37,038 nucleotides of DNA from JBGRPZ01 sp041725955 (lineage in GTDB: Bacteria > Bacteroidota > Bacteroidia > Bacteroidales > JBGRPZ01): NCBI GenBank assembly GCA_041725955.1, contig JBGRQE010000030.1, forward strand, positions 1 through 37,038. The letters run 5' to 3'. The notes beneath the pieces are model-generated. The model was not told where the DNA came from and made no database searches. It saw only the letters and a program-made list of their open reading frames with translations. Position numbers and translations under genes: made by a program. Positions 16,555 to 25,089 of this stretch are shown here, in pieces (the stretch's first letter is position 1; each line of letters starts with the position of its first letter).

Positions 16555-17037
16555 ATGAAAAATAAAATAGCAATATTTCCTGGATCTTTCGACCCCATAA
16601 CTAAAGGTCATAAATCGATAATTGAAAGAGCTACTCAAATTTTTGATGAAATAATTATTGCCATTGGTATCAATGCCAATAAGAATACTTTATTCTCATT
16701 AGAGGATAGAAAAAATATGCTTGAAAAAAGTTTTCACAATAATCCAAAAGTTAAAATAGCATCCTTTGATGGCTTAACTGTAGATTTTTGTAAAGAACAT
16801 AATGCTAATTATATTATAAGAGGATTAAGAAACTCTGCAGACTTTGAATATGAGAAAACCATTCATGAAGTTAACACTTTATTATATCCTGAATTAGAAA
16901 CGGTTCTTCTTTTTAGCGAACCTAAGTATGGCGTTATAACATCTTCACTAGTAAGAGAAATTATATCTCATAAAGGAGATATTTCAGAATTTGTTCCCAA
17001 AGAGATATTAAAAGAAGTTAATTCTAAAACAAAATAA
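16555..17037 (+). CDS. coaD: Pantetheine-phosphate adenylyltransferase
   Basis: 160 residues, the standard CoaD length. It catalyses the fourth step of coenzyme A synthesis, joining 4'-phosphopantetheine and ATP. The nucleotidyltransferase motif is FPGSFDPITKGH (8-19), with TKGH as the T/HxGH element. IIRGLRNSADFEYE and the C-terminal ITSSLVREI (the ISSTKVRE-like KMSKS equivalent) are present. The ATG at 16555 is well placed. The gene is divergent from pyrE and followed after 30 bases by the TlpA-like gene, which may be co-transcribed. Confidence 0.97.
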   Translation: MKNKIAIFPGSFDPITKGHKSIIERATQIFDEIIIAIGINANKNTLFSLEDRKNMLEKSFHNNPKVKIASFDGLTVDFCKEHNANYIIRGLRNSADFEYEKTIHEVNTLLYPELETVLLFSEPKYGVITSSLVREIISHKGDISEFVPKEILKEVNSKTK

Positions 17038-17067
17038 GATCCGCCAAATCTAAAAAACACTAAAACC

Positions 17068-18483
17068 ATGATTACCAAATCATATCTCAAATTAACTTTA
17101 ATTACCATTCTTTTATTTGCAGTTCAAATTTCAAAAGGACAAAATAAAGCAATAATCGAAGGTGATTTTCCAAAAGGAAATAACAAATATATAGCTATCC
17201 TGGCTTATAATGATTTATTAAGTCAAACAGTAAAAGTAGTTGCATCAACAACAGTAAAAAAAGGATCAACCTTTTCACTTGAAGTTCCTTTAAACGAAAC
17301 TATTTTCGCTCAAATTCAATTTGGTTTTCAAAAAGCTAACATTTTTCTTGAACCAGGAAAAAAATATCAAATTGATATTCAATCGAATGGTGATTATAGT
17401 CCTAAGACTGCATACGATGAAGATCCCCTAGTTTATACTTTTAAAGATCATTCTCCTGAAAATATAAATCTTATTCTTCAAGGGTTTGACAATATTTACA
17501 ATAGTTTTATGGTCAGAAACTTTAATAAAATTTATCAAAAAGCCGATCATAATCTTATTGATAGTATTTACAATTACTCCAAACCATTTCTTCAGTCGAA
17601 TAATAAATACGTTCAAAACTATGCCAAGTACAAACTTGCGAATCTAGAACTACTTGGACACCGAAAAAATAAAAATAAAATCTTTGAATCTTATTTTTAT
17701 GAAAAACCTATTCGATACCAGAATATAGAATACATGACATTTTTCAACGATTTCTTCGAGATGTTTCTAAAATCTGGAGGAAATAATAAAAAAACCGTCG
17801 AACTTAGAGACGCCATTAATAAAGGAACAAATCTTTCTGATTTACTTACAATCTTAACTAATGACGTCTATTTAAGAGATGCTGAACTCCAAGATTTGAT
17901 TATCTGTAAATCGCTTTCAGAATTATACTATGATCAACTATATAAACAAAGAAATATTCGCAAACTAATAATTGAACTAAAAGACAAAACTAATTTTCCA
18001 GAAATAAAAAAAATAACTGCCAATTATCTTAATGTCTTCGATAAGTTAACCTTAGGTTCTATTGCTCCTGAATTTAATTTACCTAATACAGATGGTCAAA
18101 GAGTGAAATTAAGCGACTACAAAGGATATTATGTTTTACTTAATTTCTGGAAAGATGGCTGTATGGGATGTGAATTACAAATGAAATATTTAAATGACTT
18201 ACTAAAAAAATACCCTAAGAACCTTAAAGTAATTAGCATTTCTGCAGCACCTCACAGAGGTTATGATAAATCTTTAAAATTAAAGTATAATTATCCATGG
18301 ATATTCCTAAACTTCGAAAATAAATTTGATTTACTCATGGATTACAATGTTAATCTATTCCCAACATTTGTTCTTATTGACAAAAATGGGAAAATACTAA
18401 AAAGCCCTGCTCCATATCCTGATGGAAACTTAGGTTCTTTATTAGAAAGAGTTATTTTTTCAAAAAAGAAGAACAAAAAATAG
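17068..18483 (+). CDS. TlpA-like periplasmic thioredoxin-fold protein
   Basis: 471 residues. A signal peptide (about 1-24) precedes a long N-terminal region that opens with a DUF4369-like beta segment (AIIEGDFPKG, then FLEPGKKYQIDI). The C-terminal AhpC/TSA-thioredoxin domain starts near 330 (GSIAPEFNLPNTDGQRVKLSDYKG). The redox motif is CMGC (365-368) in FWKDGCMGCE; the usual Trp directly before the first Cys is replaced by Gly. The cis-proline is in FPTFVLI (about 430). It is expected to be a thiol-disulfide oxidoreductase in the cell envelope. It sits directly after coaD, with no functional link evident. The C-terminus is lysine-rich. Confidence 0.88.
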   Translation: MITKSYLKLTLITILLFAVQISKGQNKAIIEGDFPKGNNKYIAILAYNDLLSQTVKVVASTTVKKGSTFSLEVPLNETIFAQIQFGFQKANIFLEPGKKYQIDIQSNGDYSPKTAYDEDPLVYTFKDHSPENINLILQGFDNIYNSFMVRNFNKIYQKADHNLIDSIYNYSKPFLQSNNKYVQNYAKYKLANLELLGHRKNKNKIFESYFYEKPIRYQNIEYMTFFNDFFEMFLKSGGNNKKTVELRDAINKGTNLSDLLTILTNDVYLRDAELQDLIICKSLSELYYDQLYKQRNIRKLIIELKDKTNFPEIKKITANYLNVFDKLTLGSIAPEFNLPNTDGQRVKLSDYKGYYVLLNFWKDGCMGCELQMKYLNDLLKKYPKNLKVISISAAPHRGYDKSLKLKYNYPWIFLNFENKFDLLMDYNVNLFPTFVLIDKNGKILKSPAPYPDGNLGSLLERVIFSKKKNKK

Positions 18484-18543
18484 ATTTCTTTTTTTTAAAT
18501 ACATAAATACAAAATTACTTCTTGCAGTAATTAAAAAACACTC

Positions 18544-18560
18544 TAACTCAACATGAGTTA
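18544..18560. repeat. Small inverted repeat upstream of the HMA-like operon
   Basis: TAACTCA (18544-18550) and TGAGTTA (18554-18560) form a perfect 7-base inverted repeat with a 3-base centre. It directly abuts the larger inverted repeat, whose arms contain the related ATGAGTAA. Confidence 0.7.
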
Positions 18561-18632
18561 AGTAGCGCGATATGAGTAACATTCAACAAATCCAACATAA
18601 AAAACACTATAACTTACTCATAACGCGCTACT
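18561..18632. repeat. Long inverted repeat (19-base arms, one mismatch)
   Basis: The left arm (18561-18579, AGTAGCGCG..ATGAGTAA) matches the reverse complement of the right arm (18614-18632) at 18 of 19 positions, with 34 bases between. There is no T-run after the right arm, so it is not a textbook terminator. It lies between the TlpA-like gene and the five-gene ATPase operon and could end the first or regulate the second. Confidence 0.85.
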
Positions 18633-18749
18633 CCATATTTATATCAGAATCGTTAAATTGAATATATCTTTAACTAAAAACCTTAAACTACTAATATTAA
18701 AATTCTTAGTATCTTTAATAGGTACTCACCTCTTAAAAAACCTCAACCT

Positions 18750-19304
18750 ATGCACTTGATTACAACTGCATGCCTTGCCTCAAGTTTTTTTAAAATGTTT
18801 TCAAATCAAAAAGAAAACCAATTTAAAGGTTTCTACAATATTATTGAAATCAAACACTCCATTCCTGGAAGAATAAGGTTTAAAATCCCTTTGCTTAAAT
18901 GCAATGACAAATACGGTGAAATTCTTCAAGCTCAACTACCTAAAATTAAATCAATAGAAAAATTTTCATGGAGTTCTATTTCAGGATCTCTCATTATAAA
19001 TTACAACAACTCTGAGCTTAGCTCTGACATAATTTTAGGTATAATTATTAAGTTATTGAGATTAGAGTCAATAATAGAAAAAGAGCCAAATTCTAACCTT
19101 GGAATGAAATTAGTTTCATTTGAAAAAAACCTAAATAGAAGTGTTTATGAAAAATCGCATGGTGCAGTAGATTTTAGGTCTCTAATTCATATATCTTTTA
19201 TTGTACTTGGTGTTGCAAGCATGTTTAAGAAAAACAAAACTACCCCTGGGCCCTACAGTTTGCTTTATTGGGCTTACAATGGAATTTCTAAAAGACTACA
19301 ATAA
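18750..19304 (+). CDS. HMA-like domain membrane protein, operon gene 1
   Basis: 184 residues. An HMA-like (HMA_2 type) domain spans about 33-105: IIEIKHSIPGRIRFKIP, a helix, then the strand SGSLIINYNN. It has the PGRIR motif (39-43) but no CxxC, so ordinary soft-metal binding is unlikely. A basic linker leads to a hydrophobic segment (about 146-158, HISFIVLGVASMF) followed by KKNK, suggesting one membrane anchor near the C-terminus. An ATG at 18795 (MFSNQKEN) is an alternative start; the first 15 residues are cysteine-containing and uncharged and may not be translated. It leads a tight operon with the P-type ATPase. Family assignment is from motif and layout only. Confidence 0.8.
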   Translation: MHLITTACLASSFFKMFSNQKENQFKGFYNIIEIKHSIPGRIRFKIPLLKCNDKYGEILQAQLPKIKSIEKFSWSSISGSLIINYNNSELSSDIILGIIIKLLRLESIIEKEPNSNLGMKLVSFEKNLNRSVYEKSHGAVDFRSLIHISFIVLGVASMFKKNKTTPGPYSLLYWAYNGISKRLQ

Positions 19305-19319
19305 ATTTTCAATATTACT

Positions 19320-19715
19320 ATGCTAAACAAAACACTCCTAAATATCTGGATAAAAACTCATAAAGCGAAAATCGTCAGATCCTCGCCTGGTCGTTTAAGA
19401 ATAAAGATCCCTGGATTAAACAAAGTTTCAGAAAAGCATAAAGGTTATGAAAAGGATCTATCCGAGGTAATTAACTACCTTGAAGGGATCTCAAAAATAG
19501 AAGTAAACTTTATATCTTCGAATGTTCTGATCCTTTATAAAACTGAAAAAATTCATGAAAAAGCAATTTCTTCCTGGATAAATCATATTTGGAAAGAAGT
19601 AACTACAGAAGCACTTAAAAATAGTGAAATGCCTTCTGAAGAAATCATAAGTCAACAACTAAAAGCTATTAAATTACGCCTTAAAGCTGATGCATCAAAA
19701 TTTACTTCCTTATGA
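19320..19715 (+). CDS. Soluble HMA-like domain protein, operon gene 2
   Basis: 131 residues, mostly one HMA-like domain: KAKIVRSSPGRLRIKIPG (about 16-32), a helix, then NVLILYKTEK as the last strand. The SPGRLR motif parallels PGRIR of its neighbour, and again there is no CxxC. The C-terminal third is helical and charged with no membrane segment. It starts 15 bases after gene 1, and its last four bases overlap the ATPase start (ATGA at 19712-19715), which indicates translational coupling. It may be a soluble partner or adaptor of the ATPase; this is inference. Confidence 0.8.
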   Translation: MLNKTLLNIWIKTHKAKIVRSSPGRLRIKIPGLNKVSEKHKGYEKDLSEVINYLEGISKIEVNFISSNVLILYKTEKIHEKAISSWINHIWKEVTTEALKNSEMPSEEIISQQLKAIKLRLKADASKFTSL

Positions 19716-21919
19716 ATCTCATAAAGCACAAACCACTACCTCTACTAAAATGCAAAACTATCCATGAACTTCCTGGCAGAATAAGAGTTTTTTGTCGTGC
19801 TTTAGAATTTCTACCAGAATTTCAGTCTTCAATTGAAGAAAGATTAAATGAGTTCTCTTTTATAGAAAAAGCTACTGTCAATCCTATATCGAAAAGGATA
19901 TTAATTTTTTATAGTAAGGATAAAATTAAAAAAGAACACCTTATAGATCAAATAGAAAACACAATTGCAAACTATTCTATAATTGCCTTTCAAAGGGAAC
20001 GCTCAAAAAATAATCGGCTAACTGTAAATGAACGAAGACTTCAGGAAGAACCAATTGCTAATATACTTAGAAATGTAGCTTTGAGTACTTTTTCATTAAT
20101 TTACTCATTTGCAAAACGGGCCAACTATTCAAAACTAGGAAACAACACTAAGATATACACTTCCTTCCCCTCCATTAGTAGCCTAATACTATCTTTTTCT
20201 ATTTTTAAAAGCGGTATAAAATCATTAATTCAAGATAAAAGACCTAATGCCGACACCTTAAGTGCAGCATCTATTGTTGCCAGTATTATCTCAAAAAACC
20301 CAATATCTGCGCTAACTATTATTCTTTTGGCAGATATCGCAGAGCTACTCACTTCCTATAGCATGAATAGAACCAGAAAAGCTATTTCGGGAATGATATC
20401 TACTGGAGAAGAATTTGTATGGAAAGAAACTGCCAATAAAAAACTTGTAAAGACTAATATTGAAGAAATCAAACAAGGAGATATAATTGCTGTACACACC
20501 GGAGAGAAAATCAGTGTAGATGGCACCGTAATCCAAGGAGATGCACTTGTTGACCAATCTTCAATAAGCGGGGAATACATGCCTGCATCCATTCAAAAAA
20601 ACCATAAAGTCTTTGCTGGAAGTATTGTTCAAAACGGTACAATTAAAATTATAACAGAAAAGACCAAAGACGAGACAGCGGTTTCAAGAATAATCCATAT
20701 GGTAGAAGAGGCTTCTCAAAATAAAGCACGCGTACAGAATATGGCCGACAAGTTTTCGGCACAGCTAATTCCTTTGAATTTTGTTTTATCAGCTATAGTA
20801 TTTTTAATTACAAAAAGTCCGATTCGTGCCTTAAACATGCTAATTATTGATTATTCGTGTGGCTTAAGATTATCAACAGCCACAGCTTTATCTGCTGCTA
20901 TTTCTACAGGAGCACGAAATGGAATTCTATTTAAAGGAAGTAATTTTCTTGAAAGTATAGCAGAAGCAGATTCTTTAATCTTTGACAAGACAGGTACACT
21001 TACTCTTGGAACACCTAAACTAGAGAGTATAATCCCTACAAGTAAATACTCAAAAGATAGTATCCTACAATATACAGCTGCTGCAGAGGAAACAAGCAAG
21101 CATCCAATCGCATCAGCCATACTCGACAAACTTAAATATCAAGACATTAATATCCCTTCTCATTCTGATATAAAAATCCATACTGCAAGAGGTGTTGAAA
21201 CAAAAGTAGAAAACAGCATCATTCGAGTAGGAAGCGAACGGTTTATGAAAGAAAACCAAATTTCTATCGCTGAATATAGAAACAGTATTCATAGCCTGTC
21301 TATGAAAGGTCAAAACATTGCATTTGTAGCAAAAGACAATTATTTGATTGGTATTCTGGGAGTGCTTGATCCGCTTAGAGATAATATGAAGAAAGCAATA
21401 AACAGATTACGATTTATTGGCATAGACGACATTGTTCTTTTAACGGGCGACCAAGAATATCAAGCTGAAGTAGTAGCAAATAGAATGACTCTCGACCGAT
21501 TTGAATCAGAACTACTCCCTGAAGACAAGGCTCGCTTTACATTGAATCTACAATCAAAAGGATCAAAAGTAGTTATGGTCGGCGACGGAATTAATGATGC
21601 TCCTGCATTGGCATATGCTGACGTAGGCATAGCCCTCGGAGGAAAAAGGACAGATATTGCAATGGAAGCAGCAGATATTACAATAACTTCGGATGATCCC
21701 CTAATGGTTCCTCAGACCTTTTTATTGGCAAAAAAAACCATGCAAATAGTAAGACAAAATTTTGCAACTGCAATAGGCGTAAACAGTATTGGCCTAATTT
21801 TAGGAGCCATAGGAATACTTCCCGTGTTTTGGGGAGCATTTATGCATAATATGACTACAATAGCTGTTGTCGGAAATTCTTTAAGACTTATTTTCCATGA
21901 TATGGACAAAAAAAGATAA
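19712..21919 (+). CDS. P-type ATPase of the P1B-like group with non-canonical ion-site helix
   Basis: 735 residues. An N-terminal HMA-like domain (about 10-85) has HELPGRIRVF and no CxxC. The actuator loop has SSISGEYMPA (285-292; SGE where TGE is usual). The P-domain has DKTGTLT with phosphorylated Asp425, the N-domain has the P1B hallmark HP at 464-465, and the hinge has TGD (578-580) and GDGINDAP (624-631). The helix before the P-domain reads DYSCGLRLSTAT (380-391). Aligned to the usual CPCALGLATPT, it has Y-S-C for C-P-C, Arg386 for Gly and Ala390 for the second Pro. The last helices end with NSLRL as in heavy-metal pumps. It is a real ATP-driven pump by its catalytic residues, but the ion cannot be predicted. 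Confidence 0.93.
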   Translation: MNLIKHKPLPLLKCKTIHELPGRIRVFCRALEFLPEFQSSIEERLNEFSFIEKATVNPISKRILIFYSKDKIKKEHLIDQIENTIANYSIIAFQRERSKNNRLTVNERRLQEEPIANILRNVALSTFSLIYSFAKRANYSKLGNNTKIYTSFPSISSLILSFSIFKSGIKSLIQDKRPNADTLSAASIVASIISKNPISALTIILLADIAELLTSYSMNRTRKAISGMISTGEEFVWKETANKKLVKTNIEEIKQGDIIAVHTGEKISVDGTVIQGDALVDQSSISGEYMPASIQKNHKVFAGSIVQNGTIKIITEKTKDETAVSRIIHMVEEASQNKARVQNMADKFSAQLIPLNFVLSAIVFLITKSPIRALNMLIIDYSCGLRLSTATALSAAISTGARNGILFKGSNFLESIAEADSLIFDKTGTLTLGTPKLESIIPTSKYSKDSILQYTAAAEETSKHPIASAILDKLKYQDINIPSHSDIKIHTARGVETKVENSIIRVGSERFMKENQISIAEYRNSIHSLSMKGQNIAFVAKDNYLIGILGVLDPLRDNMKKAINRLRFIGIDDIVLLTGDQEYQAEVVANRMTLDRFESELLPEDKARFTLNLQSKGSKVVMVGDGINDAPALAYADVGIALGGKRTDIAMEAADITITSDDPLMVPQTFLLAKKTMQIVRQNFATAIGVNSIGLILGAIGILPVFWGAFMHNMTTIAVVGNSLRLIFHDMDKKR

Positions 21920-21921
21920 AT

Positions 21922-22746
21922 ATGGAACCCTTGAACTTATACATAAAACATAAAATAAAAGGGAGAATAAGGTTGAAATTTTCTTCTCGTCCTAAAAATA
22001 CTCAAGAGCTAATTAGTCAGGTTTTAGAGCATGAAGGAATGCATAGCTTTAAAATGTCTAAACATATCGATACTGCTTTAATTACTTTTGACCCAAACAC
22101 TATTGATCCTCATGAGGTAATAATGCGTACAGCTATTGCATGGAGTGTTACGCAAAACTTTAACGACATCGAGGTTTTCGACATAAATAAACAACCGTAC
22201 TTAACACCTAAAAGCTTTTCTGCATTTTTGACTATACTAATTGCCGCATGCTCTAAATTTATCCCCACATTATCACCTCATCAGAAAATTTTCAACTATG
22301 CAGCAATAGGTTCTGTAACACTGGCTGTTTTTGAACATGCATCTATAGATATAAAGAAAAAAGGGGGAATTGATCCTGAAATTTTATCCCTTGTTTTCTT
22401 AATTAATTCTATCTTTAAAAATCATTTCCTAATTCCTTCAGCAACAGCCTGGATGATTACTTTTGGAAGACACCTAATATTCAACAATCATGAATCTGTT
22501 CATTTATCTACAAAAGAAGTAATAGATAAAGATTCAGGATCTTATTACTATGATGTAACTATAAAAAAAGAACAAAATTCTAAAGGAATTTTTGAAGTAT
22601 TACAAATTCTCGCTGATCGATTTATAAGTTCACAAATAGGTTATTCGAATAATATTTTCGAAAACTCAAAATCTGTTGCACATAATCATAAGGATAAATT
22701 GGAGGGAATGGGAAAAGCAAAAAATGGAATCATAATTCGAACCTAA
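21922..22746 (+). CDS. HMA-like domain polytopic membrane protein, operon gene 4
   Basis: 274 residues, two bases after the ATPase. An N-terminal HMA-like domain (about 3-75) carries IKHKIKGRIRLKFSS (Lys in place of Pro before GRIR) and ends with the strand ALITFDP. Three to four hydrophobic segments follow (about 93-111, 118-133, 147-160 and 167-182), then a soluble C-terminus of about 80 residues. The layout, HMA-like domain then a short membrane bundle, resembles the front third of an HMA_2 P-type ATPase without the catalytic domains. It could be a subunit that pairs with the ATPase. The function is unknown. Confidence 0.8.
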   Translation: MEPLNLYIKHKIKGRIRLKFSSRPKNTQELISQVLEHEGMHSFKMSKHIDTALITFDPNTIDPHEVIMRTAIAWSVTQNFNDIEVFDINKQPYLTPKSFSAFLTILIAACSKFIPTLSPHQKIFNYAAIGSVTLAVFEHASIDIKKKGGIDPEILSLVFLINSIFKNHFLIPSATAWMITFGRHLIFNNHESVHLSTKEVIDKDSGSYYYDVTIKKEQNSKGIFEVLQILADRFISSQIGYSNNIFENSKSVAHNHKDKLEGMGKAKNGIIIRT

Positions 22747-22773
22747 ATAAATCACAATTTAATATCAAATAAC

Positions 22774-23019
22774 ATGGCTTTTAACAACAATGCTCTTAGC
22801 GGTTTTTTAGCAGGGTTAGGACTAACTTTAGCTGGTGTATATTATTACAAGAAAAACAAAAACAAAATCCATGATCTTCTAAGAAGCCAAGGAATCAATA
22901 TTCCTGAAGAAGAAAATAGTAATTTAAAAAACCTAAGTCTTGAAGAACTTGTATGCAAGAAAGAAGAAATTGAAGACCTTCTTGCTGAATTAGAAGAAAA
23001 AATGAAAAGTTCTGAATAA
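22774..23019 (+). CDS. Small single-pass protein with coiled coil, operon gene 5
   Basis: 81 residues. A Gly-rich hydrophobic segment (about 7-26, ALSGFLAGLGLTLAGVYYY) is followed by KKNKNK, giving a membrane anchor with a cytoplasmic C-terminus by the positive-inside rule. The rest is an acidic amphipathic helix rich in E, L and K (about 48-80), likely a coiled coil. It is 27 bases after gene 4 and probably the last gene of the operon. Small anchors of this kind (DUF5132 is one I recall) are encoded near HMA_2 pumps elsewhere; I cannot confirm membership. Confidence 0.75.
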   Translation: MAFNNNALSGFLAGLGLTLAGVYYYKKNKNKIHDLLRSQGINIPEEENSNLKNLSLEELVCKKEEIEDLLAELEEKMKSSE

Positions 23020-23027
23020 TATTTAGT

Positions 23028-23035
23028 TATTTTTG
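23028..23035 (+). promoter_or_regulatory. -7 promoter box for the PCMD lipoprotein
   Basis: TATTTTTG, a full TAnnTTTG match just after the small operon gene, giving a leader of about 100 bases before the ATG at 23143. No TTTG at the -33 position. Confidence 0.4.
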
Positions 23036-23142
23036 CACGCATTTCTGTGCTTAAAACCTAAGAATCTTTCTGAAAATTATTACTTTTCAAAAAGATATTA
23101 TTCAACAATCACTTATGTGATAAAGGAATTAACATTTTACTT

Positions 23143-24165
23143 ATGAAAAAACCAATTCTATACTTTATTCTACTTCTATTTGTAGGAATAAATAGTTGTC
23201 AGAAAAACGATAAAGAAACTGCTCCTTCAAACAATGCAAATATTATCTCTGCAGAAATCACCGAAAATAAAGAAGGCATTGATATTCTAAAAGAAGGAGT
23301 GATTGATCTTCCTGCATCTTCTGTTCTATTTCGATCAAACGAGGAAATAAAATATCCTGTTACCTTAGGAATAGACGTGGTTATTTCGCCTAATGCAAAA
23401 GTAATTTCGCCTTTAACAGAATATACCTTTAAAGATGAAAACGGTGTTAAAATTACAATTCAGTCTGAAAGTGGTATAAAAAAAGACTGGACCTTTAGAA
23501 TTGCAAAAGGTGATTTGCAAATAGAAAATAGCCAATTTAAGATTTGGAGAACTGTTACAAATCCTAATGGCAAAACATATCCTGAAATAGGAAAAGACGA
23601 CAACTCAGCATGGGCAACAGCAAATAAAGGCATCACCATTCTGGAAGATGCTAATGTTGTTCCTTATAAAGAGAATAATGTAATTATGGGAGCAATGATT
23701 ACTACTGAAGAAGTTCCTGTTTATACAGTAGGAGCAGGAGCATTATTCACAGGTGTCTTTGACTTCGATCAGTTTGATCCTAATAATCCTGAATCAGCTA
23801 CGATTTTTGGCACGCCTTTCTTTTTTAAACCAAAAGCAATGCGCATAACTTTCAAATACACTCCTGGCAAAAAAAACACTGACAGAAATGGTAAAGAATT
23901 GGGTTATGCTGATCATTGCGATATTTATGCCATAATAGAAAACCGAAAAGGTGAAGTAAAAACTCAATTGGCCAAAGCTCAATATAATACTACAGAAACT
24001 ATTGATGATTTTGTAACCAAAGATCTTGAATTTAATTATACAAATAACAGCCTAAATTCAACACATATCTCAATAGTTATGACGTCAAGTGCTGAAGGAA
24101 ACGACTTTAAGGGTGCTATAGGTAGTCAACTTATTGTCAGAAACATAGAAATGATTTACGAATAA
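23143..24165 (+). CDS. PCMD-domain outer-membrane lipoprotein
   Basis: 340 residues with a lipoprotein signal peptide (lipobox GINSC, Cys about residue 19). A short beta domain (about 30-125) precedes the putative carbohydrate metabolism domain (PCMD, about 130-340). Its hallmarks are WATANKGITIL, GAMITTEEVPV, AGALFTGVFDF, GTPFFFKPKAMRITFKYTPG and a C-terminal ASAEGNDFKGAIGSQLIV-like segment. PCMD proteins are known from Bacteroidota and are thought to bind or process glycans, but with no firm activity. No SusC/SusD genes are nearby, so this is not part of an evident polysaccharide locus. It is followed by a strong terminator. Confidence 0.85.
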   Translation: MKKPILYFILLLFVGINSCQKNDKETAPSNNANIISAEITENKEGIDILKEGVIDLPASSVLFRSNEEIKYPVTLGIDVVISPNAKVISPLTEYTFKDENGVKITIQSESGIKKDWTFRIAKGDLQIENSQFKIWRTVTNPNGKTYPEIGKDDNSAWATANKGITILEDANVVPYKENNVIMGAMITTEEVPVYTVGAGALFTGVFDFDQFDPNNPESATIFGTPFFFKPKAMRITFKYTPGKKNTDRNGKELGYADHCDIYAIIENRKGEVKTQLAKAQYNTTETIDDFVTKDLEFNYTNNSLNSTHISIVMTSSAEGNDFKGAIGSQLIVRNIEMIYE

Positions 24166-24186
24166 AAAAACTGAATATAGATAAAA

Positions 24187-24219
24187 AACACCTGACATGA
24201 TATATTTGTGTCAGGTGTT
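24187..24219 (+). terminator. Terminator after the PCMD lipoprotein gene
   Basis: AACACCTGACA (24187-24197) pairs perfectly over 11 bases with TGTCAGGTGTT (24209-24219). The trailing T-run is short. The ATG of a longer frame for the next gene lies inside the left arm, which argues against that start. Confidence 0.8.
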
Positions 24220-24262
24220 ATCATACCTCTATAAACTCTCCCCCTCTCACAGACTTATACCT

Positions 24263-25009
24263 ATGAAAAATAAAATACTCATTATAAGCCTTTTATTTCT
24301 TATCAGCAGTCTACAGTGTTTAGGCCAAGAAAAAAAAACCCGTAAATTTGAATTAGGTCCCAAAGTTGGGTTAAGCCTAGGAGCTGCAATCCCCTTTCCT
24401 CTGAATAAAATTCCCAAAGGAGCAACTGCTTATCCTCAAATAAATGCGCTCTTAGGGGTATTTAGTTTTTATCATATCTCTGATTTTTGGTGTATAGGAA
24501 CAGGTTTTGATCTAAGTAAAAATAGTTTTGCTTTTGATGCAAATGTAAAATCCCAAAAATATATATCTACAAGTCCACTTACAGGGAGAAAACAAACACT
24601 TTATTATACAGGTCCTACATCTGGCAACTTTGAATTTGACTACATCCTTTTTCCTATAAAGGCCAAATTTAAATTTAGCAAACTATATACAGCTACTTTC
24701 GGAATCTATTTTTCGTATGTTTATTTTCAAAAATTTGAAATCGAAGCTATTGGAGGAAAAACAGGTTTAAGTCCTGATCCAAATATGCAAAATCCAACTC
24801 CACGAGTAGATTATGACTTCAATGATGATTTATCTAATTTTGAATGGGGATTAAGTGGGGCTGTACAAAGAAAAATACTAAATCATCTTTTTATTGAATT
24901 GGAATTAGAGTTAAGTCCGAAAACCATTTTCAAAAAAGGTTTCGATTCTATCGACTATAAACTATATCCCTTTCACATACAAATTGGACTGTCTTACGAC
25001 TTATTGTAA
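24263..25009 (+). CDS. Outer-membrane beta-barrel protein (PorT-like)
   Basis: 248 residues. The signal peptide is MKNKILIISLLFLISSLQCLG, cleaved near GQ|E. The mature part has alternating aromatic beta strands typical of the small Bacteroidota outer-membrane barrel family: FELGPKVGLSLGAA near the start, DYILFPIKAKFKF in the middle, and the terminal strand FHIQIGLSYDLL ending in a hydrophobic residue. The frame opens at 24197, but that ATG lies within the terminator hairpin and adds 22 residues before an intact signal peptide, so 24263 is the start. Neighbouring genes do not indicate a function. Confidence 0.85.
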   Translation: MKNKILIISLLFLISSLQCLGQEKKTRKFELGPKVGLSLGAAIPFPLNKIPKGATAYPQINALLGVFSFYHISDFWCIGTGFDLSKNSFAFDANVKSQKYISTSPLTGRKQTLYYTGPTSGNFEFDYILFPIKAKFKFSKLYTATFGIYFSYVYFQKFEIEAIGGKTGLSPDPNMQNPTPRVDYDFNDDLSNFEWGLSGAVQRKILNHLFIELELELSPKTIFKKGFDSIDYKLYPFHIQIGLSYDLL

Positions 25010-25051
25010 AAAAAGTAATTCAATTTAAATATAATTTGATCAACGATTTTC

Positions 25052-25059
25052 TATCTTTG
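25052..25059 (+). promoter_or_regulatory. -7 promoter box for the ftsE-like gene
   Basis: TATCTTTG, a full TAnnTTTG match, 30 bases before the ATG. A TTTG at 25035-25038 is only 13 bases upstream, too close for the usual spacing. Confidence 0.5.
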
Positions 25060-25089
25060 TTCTTCTGAAAACCATTTCAATCTGTTTAT

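Noticed and set aside
24197..24262. Longer N-terminus for the outer-membrane barrel protein
   Set aside because: This ATG lies within the perfect 11-base-stem terminator, and the added 22 residues would precede an intact signal peptide.
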